DNA of 64,000 nucleotides from CAMCYM01 sp964405405 (GTDB lineage: Bacteria; Bacteroidota; Bacteroidia; Flavobacteriales_D; Sanyastnellaceae). The DNA lies in NCBI GenBank assembly GCA_964405405.1, contig CAYONT010000006.1, forward strand, positions 18,134 to 82,133, in the 5' to 3' direction. This document shows positions 52,523 through 60,300 of this stretch, in pieces; position 1 is the stretch's first letter, and the number at the start of each line of letters is the position of its first letter. The notes under the pieces were generated by a model. That model was not told the DNA's origin. It saw only the letters and a program-made list of their open reading frames with translations, and did not search any database. The translations under genes were made by a program, and so were the position numbers.

Positions 52523-53896
52523 ATGGAGAGGCATTTGGAAGCGGGTTCGGATGGAATTGCCGTCCGTGGATGGACGCAGGAAATGGTTGCGTTCCAGCAG
52601 CATGTGCTGCAGCACCCCCCTGCTGCACGGAATGTGGTTCGGCCTTGTGTCTTGGAAGACGGAATTCATGCTTTGTCGGCAGCGGATGTGGAACGGTGGG
52701 CCGAGCAATGGAATTCGGCGTTGGATGCCCGGGGTCCGGTTCTCGCTTTTGTGCCCGCTTCGGGTGCTGCCACCCGCATGTTTCAGGACTTTGTTCCGCC
52801 TGTTCGCCCAGAAGTGGCCGAAAAGTTGTCTGTTTGTTGGAGGGATTTTCCATTTGCCGACGAGAGCGATTGGCAGCAGGGCTTGGATGCGCTTTGGAAG
52901 CCCGGAGGTTGGGCCTCGTTGCCCAAAGGCATGGTGCCTTTCTTCCGGTCGGCGGATGGGAGCACCCAAACAGCTTTGGATGCACATCACAAAGAATGGT
53001 GTGGGCATTTAGACGGGATCGGCCATCATGCATTGGTTTTCACAGTTCCTCCATCTTTTCAGTCTGAATTGAAATCCCGTTGGTCAAAGGCAGGAGATTC
53101 TGTAACCTTTGAGATTCAATACCCTGAAACGGATACCTTGGCTTGGGATTTGGAGGCGGACGATTGGTTTCGTGACGGGTCGGGTTCATTGGTATTTAGG
53201 CCCGGTGGTCATGGTGCCCTGCTCCAGAACCTCAATGCACAAGGAGCGCATTGGGTGTTCCTTCGAAATGTGGACAATGTGGTGATACCTGGCAGTGAGG
53301 TCTGGAGGGGCAGGATTCAATGGAGAGCAGCGTTGGGCGGGTTGTTGGCGGAATGGGTCGAGCAACGAAATGTCTTGGCAGAATCCTTGTTAGCAGGGGA
53401 TGTGGGGGCGGAGCGACGCATTCGAGATTGGTTGGGTCAGGTGTGGGATCCCGTAGTTTGGCCTCAGGACCCGGGCGGTTGGCTGCGGCTTTTGAATCGG
53501 CCCATGCGCGTAGCGGCTGTGGTTCGGAACGAGGGTCAACCGGGGGGTGGTCCTTTTTGGGTGGCAGACGCGGAAGGCATTCGGCCCCAGGTGGTAGAAT
53601 CTGCAGAGTTGCCTTCGGGATGGCAGGGTGCTGGAACCCACTTCAACCCTGTGGATATGGTGTGTTATCTCAGGGGCGTGGGTTCGGAGCGGTTGGACCT
53701 TTCGCTGTTCTCGGATCCTGAGGCTTTTTTTACTGCGGAGAAGGTGGTGCAAGGTCGTCGGGTTCGGATTTTGGAGCGACCAGGACTGTGGAATGGTGGG
53801 ATGGCAGGATGGCTTACCCGGTTTGTGGAAGTGCCCTCCTGGACTTTTTCACCTGTGAAGACCGCGTGGGATCTCCTGCGTTTCAAAACGGAATGA
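52523..53896 (+). CDS. DUF4301 family protein
   Basis: A 457-residue cytoplasmic protein. The FVPASGAATRMFQDF motif near residue 75 resembles the nucleotide-binding loop of sugar nucleotidyltransferases, and WASLPKGMVPFFRS supports this. FLRNVDNVV and GGGPFWVADAEGI, with PVDMVCYLRG near the end, are typical of DUF4301. The biochemical role is not established. Divergent from galE with 52 nt between starts and one promoter-like box on each strand. Confidence 0.85.
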   Translation: MERHLEAGSDGIAVRGWTQEMVAFQQHVLQHPPAARNVVRPCVLEDGIHALSAADVERWAEQWNSALDARGPVLAFVPASGAATRMFQDFVPPVRPEVAEKLSVCWRDFPFADESDWQQGLDALWKPGGWASLPKGMVPFFRSADGSTQTALDAHHKEWCGHLDGIGHHALVFTVPPSFQSELKSRWSKAGDSVTFEIQYPETDTLAWDLEADDWFRDGSGSLVFRPGGHGALLQNLNAQGAHWVFLRNVDNVVIPGSEVWRGRIQWRAALGGLLAEWVEQRNVLAESLLAGDVGAERRIRDWLGQVWDPVVWPQDPGGWLRLLNRPMRVAAVVRNEGQPGGGPFWVADAEGIRPQVVESAELPSGWQGAGTHFNPVDMVCYLRGVGSERLDLSLFSDPEAFFTAEKVVQGRRVRILERPGLWNGGMAGWLTRFVEVPSWTFSPVKTAWDLLRFKTE

Positions 53897-53903
53897 AAAT
53901 AGA

Positions 53904-53933
53904 GAAGGGGCCCCTTGGTCAGGAGGCCCCTTC
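53904..53933 (-). terminator. Terminator of the T9SS type A protein gene
   Basis: A 9-bp perfect stem (53904-53912 with 53925-53933) with a 12-nt loop. On the minus strand it runs into TCTATTTTC, a modest U-tract. It sits 35 nt beyond the stop at 53968 and just after the convergent DUF4301 gene. Confidence 0.75.
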
Positions 53934-53967
53934 GCATCAAGTGATAGGAATTCGTGCGATTGGAAGC

Positions 53968-54798
53968 TTATTGCTTCATCACCGTCATGTGGGAGACCGT
54001 CTGTCCGTTCATGATGCGGATGGCATACACACCCGGAAGAATGTCGCCACCGGTCACAATACGGATGCGGTCACCGCGTGCAATGTCTGTGTGCGTTTCG
54101 CTAGCGACCACTGTACCGCCGAGATCGCTGATGGTGATTTCTGTTTGGCCTCGGAGCCCACGGGTGAAATCCAGGGTGATGCTGTCGAAGAAAGGGTTCG
54201 GGAAGGCTTTTGCAACATTCACCACAGTCTTGACGCTTGCATCGTCAGCTTCTGGATTCTTGGCTGCAGCCTTGATGCCTACGCCCATTGTGATGTTGCC
54301 GGAGAGTTGCCATCCGTTGAGGAATAGAGATTCCTCGGGGTGGTGGATGCGCTTGCCCGCCATCTTGATTTCGGTTCCTTGGTTGACAGCAAACCGAACG
54401 TGGTAGCGCTGGTTTTCGTTCACAGGAACGGCGGTTTTCAACTTCAACAGACCGTTGAAGCCGTCGGTCAACATGACCGAGTTGACGAAAAGGACTTGTT
54501 CTTCCTCATCCAAGATGTAGTAGCGGATGACCCCGTGTCCAATGGCCTCCAGGACGTCGATGTACACGGCTTCCATTTCGCCTGTTGCACAAGCCGTGAA
54601 GGTTTGTTCCGCTGCTCCGCCGGGCAGATAAATGGTTTCCAAGCCGATGGGGGAGGTGTGGACGCAGTCGTGTTTGAGTTCGGAGAAAACACCGGACTCC
54701 GTGGTGAATCCTTGGCTGTTCTGAGCCTGAGCTACCGCAACGGCAGCAACCAAAACCGCCACTGCGACGGCTGAGGTGATGAGTTGTTTTTTGTTCAT
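53968..54798 (-). CDS. Secreted protein with T9SS type A sorting domain
   Basis: A 276-residue exported protein. The signal peptide is MNKKQLITSAVAVAVLVAAV, ending near AQAQ. A beta-rich body follows, with two cysteines (HDC, TAC) and AEQTFTACATGEMEAVYIDV. The last 80 residues form a type A C-terminal sorting domain: AKAFPNPFFDSITLDFT, EITISDLGGTVV, GVYAIRIMNGQTVSHMTVMK. It is therefore a probable PorU/PorV substrate. The body has no recognised family. A terminator follows it. Confidence 0.85.
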   Translation of the reverse strand: MNKKQLITSAVAVAVLVAAVAVAQAQNSQGFTTESGVFSELKHDCVHTSPIGLETIYLPGGAAEQTFTACATGEMEAVYIDVLEAIGHGVIRYYILDEEEQVLFVNSVMLTDGFNGLLKLKTAVPVNENQRYHVRFAVNQGTEIKMAGKRIHHPEESLFLNGWQLSGNITMGVGIKAAAKNPEADDASVKTVVNVAKAFPNPFFDSITLDFTRGLRGQTEITISDLGGTVVASETHTDIARGDRIRIVTGGDILPGVYAIRIMNGQTVSHMTVMKQ

Positions 54799-54862
54799 GG
54801 GTAGAGAGATTTCGATTGACTATATGGTGTCAAACGTCGCTCGTTCCCAAAAGGTTACATTT

Positions 54863-54887
54863 TTTGAACACGTCCCGGGTGTTCAAA
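54863..54887. repeat. Inverted repeat (9-bp arms) between secreted protein and ABC ATPase genes
   Basis: TTTGAACAC (54863-54871) and its exact complement GTGTTCAAA (54879-54887) are separated by 7 nt. It is not followed by a U-tract in either direction. It lies upstream of the T9SS type A gene and downstream of the ABC ATPase gene, so an operator or an mRNA 3' end are both possible. Confidence 0.6.
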
Positions 54888-54898
54888 CGGAGTTCATT

Positions 54899-55531
54899 TC
54901 ACAAATCCCAGATTTCATCGGGGGTCAGATGGTCTTCCGGTCTGTGGTTGGAGCATACCAGGGTCGCTGTGCGACCCATGGTGGACTGCAATAGCTCTTG
55001 GTACCAGCGGATGCCAGCGGCATCCAAGTTGGCACTCGGCTCGTCCAGGACGATCAGATTGGATTGGGTGCACAAGCCCAAGGCCAGTTTCACACGCTGA
55101 CGCATCCCAGAACTGAAGGAGCGCAAGGGCTTTTCAAGGTGGGCGGTCAACCCGGTCTGTTCCAATGCAACCCAAGGGTGTAGATTGGGCCAGAAGGGGC
55201 GGAAGGCCTCGTGAAAAGCGATGGTTTCCTTCAAAGTGAGGTCAGGATGGAGTGCCATTCCAGGGCCGATGAGCAGGGTTTCTAGCGGGGAAGGAGGGGC
55301 AATGGCAACTGCATCGAGGGTTTGTGTCCAGCCCGCGATGCCTTCGGTCGGGGTCAGGGTTCCTGCGAGGATGCGGGCCAGTGTGGACTTCCCACTGCCG
55401 TTGGCACCGCGGATGAGGAGGTGGGATTTGGGTTCGATTTGGCCTGAAAGACCACGAAAAACCCAACGGTTTCGGAAGCGATGTCCACAGTTCTGGAGCA
55501 CGAACCTCCGGGCAGTCGCTTCGGGTTGCAT
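54899..55531 (-). CDS. ABC transporter ATP-binding protein
   Basis: A 210-residue ATPase with Walker A LIRGANGSGKSTLARILAG near residue 40, signature SFSSGMRQRVKLALGL near 140, Walker B LIVLDEPSANLDAAG, and a C-terminal switch region in VCSNHRPEDH. The SSGMRQR form and short length resemble CcmA/heme-export and other small exporter ATPases. No permease is adjacent. It starts 4 nt after lpxA and is the last gene of the lpx operon, so a role in envelope export is plausible but unproved. Confidence 0.85.
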   Translation of the reverse strand: MQPEATARRFVLQNCGHRFRNRWVFRGLSGQIEPKSHLLIRGANGSGKSTLARILAGTLTPTEGIAGWTQTLDAVAIAPPSPLETLLIGPGMALHPDLTLKETIAFHEAFRPFWPNLHPWVALEQTGLTAHLEKPLRSFSSGMRQRVKLALGLCTQSNLIVLDEPSANLDAAGIRWYQELLQSTMGRTATLVCSNHRPEDHLTPDEIWDL

Positions 55532-55535
55532 GGAC

Positions 55536-56330
55536 TCAGAACGGTCCCCGGATGATGCCTTTGTCCGAGGCCCGGATGAAGGCCAGAATGACCTCTTTTT
55601 CTTCAGATACAGGGAGCTCCACGTCAGCCACCTTGATGGCTTGGGTCATGTTGCCGTTCTGGACATACAGGGTTCGGTAGATGTCCTCGACGCGCAAGAT
55701 GCGGTCGTTGTCGAATCCCCGGCGACGAAGTCCAATGCTGTTCACACCGATGTAACTCAAGGGCTCCCGAGCGGCTTTGATGTAAGGCGGGATATTTTTG
55801 CGGACCAAGGAACCGCCGGCCACGAAGGCATGTTGACCAATGGTGACGAATTGTTGTACGCCGACCATTCCTTCGATGATGACCCAGTCTTCGATGGTTA
55901 CGTGGCCTGCGATGTTGCCGGAGTTGGCGATGATGACGTGGTCGCCGACCCAAGCGTCATGTGCGAGGTGGGTGTAAGCCATGAGTAGGCAGTCTGAACC
56001 TACTTTGGTGCTCATTCGGTCCCGGGTTCCTCGGTTGATGGTAACGCATTCCCGCACCACGGTGCGGTCCCCTACTTCTGCAGTGGAGTTTTCGCCTGCG
56101 TACTTCAGATCTTGTGGGAGGCCACCGATCACCGCTCCAGGAAACACCTTGCATTCGGTTCCGATTCGGGAGCCATCCAGGACAGTGGCGTGGGGTCCAA
56201 TCCAACTGCCTGCCCCGATGACCACATCGGAAGCGATGTAAGCAAATGGCTCAACGGTCACGCCCTCACCGAGGCGGGCTTCCGGAGCGACATGGGCGAG
56301 GGGTGAAATCACGGGGCGAAAGTTAGGCAA
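55536..56330 (-). CDS. lpxA: UDP-N-acetylglucosamine acyltransferase
   Basis: A 264-residue trimeric enzyme that adds the 3-hydroxyacyl chain to O-3 of UDP-GlcNAc, the first step of lipid A synthesis. Left-handed beta-helix hexapeptides fill the first 190 residues (ISPLAHVAPEARLGEGVTVE, VFPGAVIGGLPQDLKYAGE). MAYTHLAHDAWVGDHVIIAN contains the catalytic histidine in the AHDAWVG segment. A helical tail follows (GLRRRGFDNDRILRVEDIYR). It lies 20 nt after lpxC-fabZ and 4 nt before the ABC gene. Confidence 0.96.
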   Translation of the reverse strand: MPNFRPVISPLAHVAPEARLGEGVTVEPFAYIASDVVIGAGSWIGPHATVLDGSRIGTECKVFPGAVIGGLPQDLKYAGENSTAEVGDRTVVRECVTINRGTRDRMSTKVGSDCLLMAYTHLAHDAWVGDHVIIANSGNIAGHVTIEDWVIIEGMVGVQQFVTIGQHAFVAGGSLVRKNIPPYIKAAREPLSYIGVNSIGLRRRGFDNDRILRVEDIYRTLYVQNGNMTQAIKVADVELPVSEEKEVILAFIRASDKGIIRGPF

Positions 56331-56350
56331 TGTTGCAGGCCAGCGGCGCT

Positions 56351-57751
56351 TCAGGCCGGTTGTTTCGCTACTTGGGCCAGCATCTCGGCTTCCGAAACCA
56401 ATTGGCCCCGAACAAAGCCCCGTCCTCGCATGTGCACCAGCCCTCTGCGGATGGGTGAGATGAGCTCAAGGAAGAACAAGACGGTGTCCCCAGGCAAGAC
56501 TTTTTGCTTGAAGCGAACGTTGTCGATCTTCATGAAATAGGTTGTGTATTCTTCAGGGTTTTCTACGCTGTTGAGGGCAAAGATGCCCCCTACTTGGGCC
56601 ATGGCTTCGATTTGTAGAACGCCTGGCATGACAGGGTTGCCTGGAAAATGACCTTGAAAGAACGGTTCGTTCATGGTGACATTCTTCACGCCTGTGATGC
56701 TGTTGTCCGTGATTTCCAAAATCCGATCCACCAAGAGAAACGGATAGCGGTGGGGCAACAAACGGCTGATCTGGTTGATGTCCAGCAACGAAGGGCGCTC
56801 GGGATTCAAGTCAGGCAGACCGGTTTCCATGCGGATTCGCTGCTTCAACAGCTTGGCAAAGGCCACGTTGCCTGCGTGTCCGGGCCGGGCAGCTAGGATG
56901 TGTCCCTTGATAAAATGTCCAGTGAGTGCCAAATCTCCCACAATGTCGAGCAGTTTGTGCCTTGCGGGTTCATTGGCGAACCGCAGGGGACTGGTGTTCA
57001 AGACTCCCTTGGATTCTATGTGTACCGATAGATGGGATTTCCCTACCAGTGCGCCGATTTCAACCAGTTCATCTTCGCTGTAGGGACGTTCAACCAAAAC
57101 CACTGCGTTCTCAACGTCTCCCCCTTTGATGAGGCCTTGGCGCGCGAGTTCAGCCACTTCGCGCAGAAAAACAAAGGTTCGACAGGGGGAAATTTCCTGA
57201 GCGAATTCGCTCAGCTTGTACATGCTGGCATGTTGGGTGCCGAGCACGGGACTGCGGTAATCTACCATCACGGTGAGGCGGAATTCACCATCCGGCTCTG
57301 GCACGGCTAGCATTTCCACGTCCTTCTCCGGGTCTTCGAAGCTGATGTTCTCTCGGAGGATGTAAAACTTACGGGGTGCAGTTTGGTCTTCGAATCCAGC
57401 CAGTAAAATGGCCTCTACATAAGGCCGTGAACTTCCGTCTAGGATCGGAATTTCCGGTCCTTCCAAGGTGATGAGGGCATTGTCCACTTCACAACCGTAG
57501 AGGGCTGCGAGGATGTGTTCGGTGGTATGCACCCGGGCGCCATGTTGTTCCAAGGTGGTGCCCCGCGTCGTACCCACCACCCGATCTACATCTGCATCGA
57601 TCAAGGGCTGACCCGGCAGGTCGATGCGTTGGAACTTGTAACCGTGATTTTCGGGTGCCGGATGGATTGTCAACCGGTTTTGTTCACCGGTATGCAAGCC
57701 GATTCCTGCGAAAGACACAGGTTGGCTGAGGGTTCTTTGGTGCGTGAGCAT
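56351..57751 (-). CDS. lpxC/fabZ: Bifunctional UDP-3-O-acyl-GlcNAc deacetylase/3-hydroxyacyl-ACP dehydratase
   Basis: A 466-residue fusion typical of Bacteroidota. Residues 1-310 are LpxC, the zinc deacetylase that commits UDP-GlcNAc to lipid A: QPVSFAGIGLHTGEQNRLTI at the start, the zinc His in VHTTEHILAALYGCEVDNA, and HKLLDIVGDLALTGHFIKGH with further ligands. Residues 320-466 are FabZ, which dehydrates 3-hydroxyacyl-ACP: RLLPHRYPFLLVDRI and the catalytic segment FFQGHFPGNPVMPGVLQIEA. The fusion couples lipid A and fatty-acid synthesis. It starts 9 nt after lpxD. Confidence 0.97.
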   Translation of the reverse strand: MLTHQRTLSQPVSFAGIGLHTGEQNRLTIHPAPENHGYKFQRIDLPGQPLIDADVDRVVGTTRGTTLEQHGARVHTTEHILAALYGCEVDNALITLEGPEIPILDGSSRPYVEAILLAGFEDQTAPRKFYILRENISFEDPEKDVEMLAVPEPDGEFRLTVMVDYRSPVLGTQHASMYKLSEFAQEISPCRTFVFLREVAELARQGLIKGGDVENAVVLVERPYSEDELVEIGALVGKSHLSVHIESKGVLNTSPLRFANEPARHKLLDIVGDLALTGHFIKGHILAARPGHAGNVAFAKLLKQRIRMETGLPDLNPERPSLLDINQISRLLPHRYPFLLVDRILEITDNSITGVKNVTMNEPFFQGHFPGNPVMPGVLQIEAMAQVGGIFALNSVENPEEYTTYFMKIDNVRFKQKVLPGDTVLFFLELISPIRRGLVHMRGRGFVRGQLVSEAEMLAQVAKQPA

Positions 57752-57760
57752 GCGCTGGGA

Positions 57761-58801
57761 CTACTGCTTTTCTATTTGTTTTTCGATGTAAGCCAAACGA
57801 CCCAAAACATCTCCTTGACTCAGTTGCTTCAATGCAATCTGCCTGCGCTGGAACTCCTTCAAAGGGGCGGCTGGCGTACCTTGGAAAATGGCACCTGGAG
57901 TTTTGATGCTGGCGCCAATGCCCGTTTGGGCTGCGATTTTGACCCCATCCGCGATGTGCAAATGGCCCGCAATGCCCACTTGTCCTCCAATCATGCAGTG
58001 GGCACCGATGCTCGTTGAACCTGCAATGCCGGTCAGCGCAGCGATGACGGTGTGGTCGCCGATGGTAACATTGTGGCCTATCTGGATCAAATTGTCCAAC
58101 TTGACGCCGGTTCCGATGCGGGTGGATCCGAGCGTGGCGCGGTCGATGGTTGTTCCTGCGCCGATTTCACAGCGGTCACCGATGATGACGTTTCCGGTCT
58201 GGGGAATCTTTCGATACGTGGCATCTTGTTGTGGAGCAAACCCGAACCCATCCGAACCCACCACGGCGCGTGTGTGCACGACGCATTCCCTTCCTACCAC
58301 GCAGCCATCTTGGATGTGAACCCCGACATGCAACGTCGTATTTGCGCCGATCCGGGCTTCCCGCCCGACCACCACATGGGGCCGCAAATCACAACCTTCG
58401 GCGACCACCGCACCGGCTTCGATGACCACGTAGGCGCCGATGCGGCACCCGGGGGCAACTTCCGCCCCTGTCTCGATCGTGGCCGTGGGGTGCACCCCCT
58501 CCGGCCGCTGCCGCACCTGTTCCACCCATTCCAACAAACGCCCGAAGGCAGCATACGGTTCATCCACCCGAATCAACGTCAAACCAGGCGGCAACACCCG
58601 CGCCGCCTGAAACGTCCGGGCGACAATGGCCGCCGTTGCCCCCGTCTGATACAGATGCCCCTCGTAATCTGGGTTTGCCAGAAACGTCAAGCTCCCCGGC
58701 CCCCCCTCTTCGATTTTCGACAAACGGTTCACCACCGCATCCGGCGACCCCTCCACCGTGCCCCCCAAAAAAGCAGCCAGTTCCGCGGCGGTTTTTTGCA
58801 T
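57761..58801 (-). CDS. lpxD: UDP-3-O-(3-hydroxyacyl)glucosamine N-acyltransferase
   Basis: A 346-residue trimeric enzyme that adds the second acyl chain in lipid A synthesis. The N-terminal uridine-binding domain (MQKTAAELAAFLGGTVEGS, GSLTFLANPDYEGHLY) is followed by beta-helix hexapeptides from about residue 105 (GVHPTATIETGAEVAPGCRI), with the catalytic histidine in LDNLIQIGHNVTIGDH, and a helical tail (PAAPLKEFQRRQIALKQLS). It is first in the lpxD-lpxC/fabZ-lpxA-ABC operon and has a strong leaderless-type promoter. Confidence 0.96.
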   Translation of the reverse strand: MQKTAAELAAFLGGTVEGSPDAVVNRLSKIEEGGPGSLTFLANPDYEGHLYQTGATAAIVARTFQAARVLPPGLTLIRVDEPYAAFGRLLEWVEQVRQRPEGVHPTATIETGAEVAPGCRIGAYVVIEAGAVVAEGCDLRPHVVVGREARIGANTTLHVGVHIQDGCVVGRECVVHTRAVVGSDGFGFAPQQDATYRKIPQTGNVIIGDRCEIGAGTTIDRATLGSTRIGTGVKLDNLIQIGHNVTIGDHTVIAALTGIAGSTSIGAHCMIGGQVGIAGHLHIADGVKIAAQTGIGASIKTPGAIFQGTPAAPLKEFQRRQIALKQLSQGDVLGRLAYIEKQIEKQ

Positions 58802-58805
58802 GACC

Positions 58806-58838
58806 CAAAATTAGTTACTGAAGCCCTTTACTTGCCAA
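58806..58838 (-). promoter_or_regulatory. lpxD operon promoter
   Basis: On the minus strand, TTG (58838-58836), a 22-nt spacer and TAATTTTG (58813-58806), then 4 nt to lpxD ATG 58801. The full consensus is present and the mRNA should begin at or next to the start codon. Confidence 0.7.
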
Positions 58839-58865
58839 ACCGAGCCATTTTGCGACCAAACGGGA

Positions 58866-59936
58866 TTACGTCCAATGCTCGGATGCCCGGGTTGCCTCCC
58901 ACGCCCTTTCAAATTCGGGAAAAGTGATGGCACAATCCCAAACCGGTTTTCCCCAGGCGTCCAACAGGACTTCCAATACTTGTCCCCCTTTGTTCTTTTT
59001 GTCTTTCAACATCCAAGGCCAAACCCGTTCCGCCTCCCACCCGGGTGCAGCAGTAGGATGCAGCCAGTGACGCAACCGCTCTGCTGCGCGGCGGGCTTCC
59101 TCCCGCTCCATGCCGCGAAGGGACACTGACATCCGCAGGGCCGTTTCGATGCCCCATGCCACGGCGATTCCATGGGGCAAGTGCGTTTCCGGGGTGGTTC
59201 CCAGAGCCTCCAGCGCGTGACCTACGGTGTGCCCGAAGTTCAGCACCTTGCGCAATCCCAGTTCTTCCGGGTCTTCATTGACTATGTTCCACTTATAGGA
59301 GGCAGCACGAGGAATCCAACGGGAAAATGCATCCAAGGTCGGTTCGGTCTCCGTTAAGAACGCTTCTGCGACTTCACGGCTTTCTGTGAAAGCATGTTTG
59401 GCCATTTCAATCCAACCTGAAAGTCGTTCCACCTGCCCTAAGGTTTCCAACCATCGGTATTCGATCACAATTTGCTTCGGGTGGTGCAACATGCCCAGTT
59501 GATTCTTAGCACCTCTCCAATTGATGCCATTTTTTCCACCAATCGCTGCATCCACCATGGCCAAAGCAGTCGTTGGCGCAAACACCACCGGCAATCCGCG
59601 GTGATAGGTTCCGGCTGCAAAACCGACGAGGTCGCACAAGCTCCCCCCCCCTACACATATTATATGTGTCTCCCTATCGGCTTGTGCAAGGTTGAATGCG
59701 TCCCAAAGCTGAACCAGGGTTTCTAGGTTTTTGCTTGACTCCCCCGCCATCAAGGGAACCTGTGCCAGAATTTCCCATTCGTGATCCAAGTTGGGCAAGT
59801 GGTCTGCGACAGAGGGATTTTTGTCGTGTACAATGATGCAACGGGGTCGTTCGCCCGATGTGGTGATGGGGACTGACCAGTGGTTGGAAAATGGGCCCGA
59901 GTCGGGAAAAGTGGAAACAAACATGGTTGGGCACAC
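58866..59936 (-). CDS. aroB: 3-dehydroquinate synthase
   Basis: A 356-residue NAD- and metal-dependent enzyme that forms 3-dehydroquinate from DAHP in the shikimate pathway. ICVGGGSLCDLVGFAAGTYH near residue 95 binds NAD. PTTALAMVDAAIGGKNGINW follows, and metal ligands sit in NFGHTVGHALEAL and the later HGIAVAWGIETALRM. The first residues (MCPTMFVSTF) leave the start open between ATG 59936 and ATG 59924. It lies between lpxD and tRNA-Phe on the minus strand. Confidence 0.95.
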   Translation of the reverse strand: MCPTMFVSTFPDSGPFSNHWSVPITTSGERPRCIIVHDKNPSVADHLPNLDHEWEILAQVPLMAGESSKNLETLVQLWDAFNLAQADRETHIICVGGGSLCDLVGFAAGTYHRGLPVVFAPTTALAMVDAAIGGKNGINWRGAKNQLGMLHHPKQIVIEYRWLETLGQVERLSGWIEMAKHAFTESREVAEAFLTETEPTLDAFSRWIPRAASYKWNIVNEDPEELGLRKVLNFGHTVGHALEALGTTPETHLPHGIAVAWGIETALRMSVSLRGMEREEARRAAERLRHWLHPTAAPGWEAERVWPWMLKDKKNKGGQVLEVLLDAWGKPVWDCAITFPEFERAWEATRASEHWT

Positions 59937-59948
59937 AAGGAAGAGACA

Positions 59949-59973
59949 TAAAAAAGGCCCGCGTTCGCGGGCC
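59949..59973 (-). terminator. tRNA-Phe terminator
   Basis: On the minus strand, a perfect 8-bp GC stem (59973-59966 with 59963-59956) is followed by a run of Ts (59955-59950). It begins 4 nt after the tRNA. Confidence 0.93.
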
Positions 59974-59976
59974 TTG

Positions 59977-60049
59977 TGGTACTACCGGGATTCGAACCTG
60001 GGACACACGGATTTTCAATCCGTTGCTCTACCAACTGAGCTATAGTACC
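59977..60049 (-). tRNA. tRNA-Phe (anticodon GAA)
   Basis: 73 nt with a perfect 7-bp acceptor stem and discriminator A. The D-arm (AGCTCAGTTGGTAGAGC), an anticodon loop TTGAAAA on an ACGGA/TCCGT stem, and a T-arm with GGTTCGAATCC are complete. CCA is not encoded. Confidence 0.97.
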
Positions 60050-60062
60050 ATTCAACAGGCCG

Positions 60063-60092
60063 CAAAGATAGCAGAATGCTGTGATACGACAA
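60063..60092 (-). promoter_or_regulatory. tRNA-Phe promoter
   Basis: On the minus strand, TTG (60092-60090), a 19-nt spacer and TATCTTTG (60070-60063), 13 nt before the tRNA. Spacing is identical to the tRNA-Val promoter, which supports the consensus in this genome. Confidence 0.78.
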
Positions 60093-60300
60093 GCGGGCCG
60101 GTCCCTTTTTTCCGCCTCCATTTTGCAGTCCCTTGTCGTTGTTGATTTTTCCGACGAAAACCAAAAGTTTAATGATGAAACCTTTGAAAAGTTCTTGGAA
60201 TTGGAGGCATGCCGCCCTACATTCGCTTCGCTCAGTATTTGGGTCTTTGACTCAAGACGGGGCTGGGTGTTGAATGAAAAGAAACCAAATCACTTGCGTC

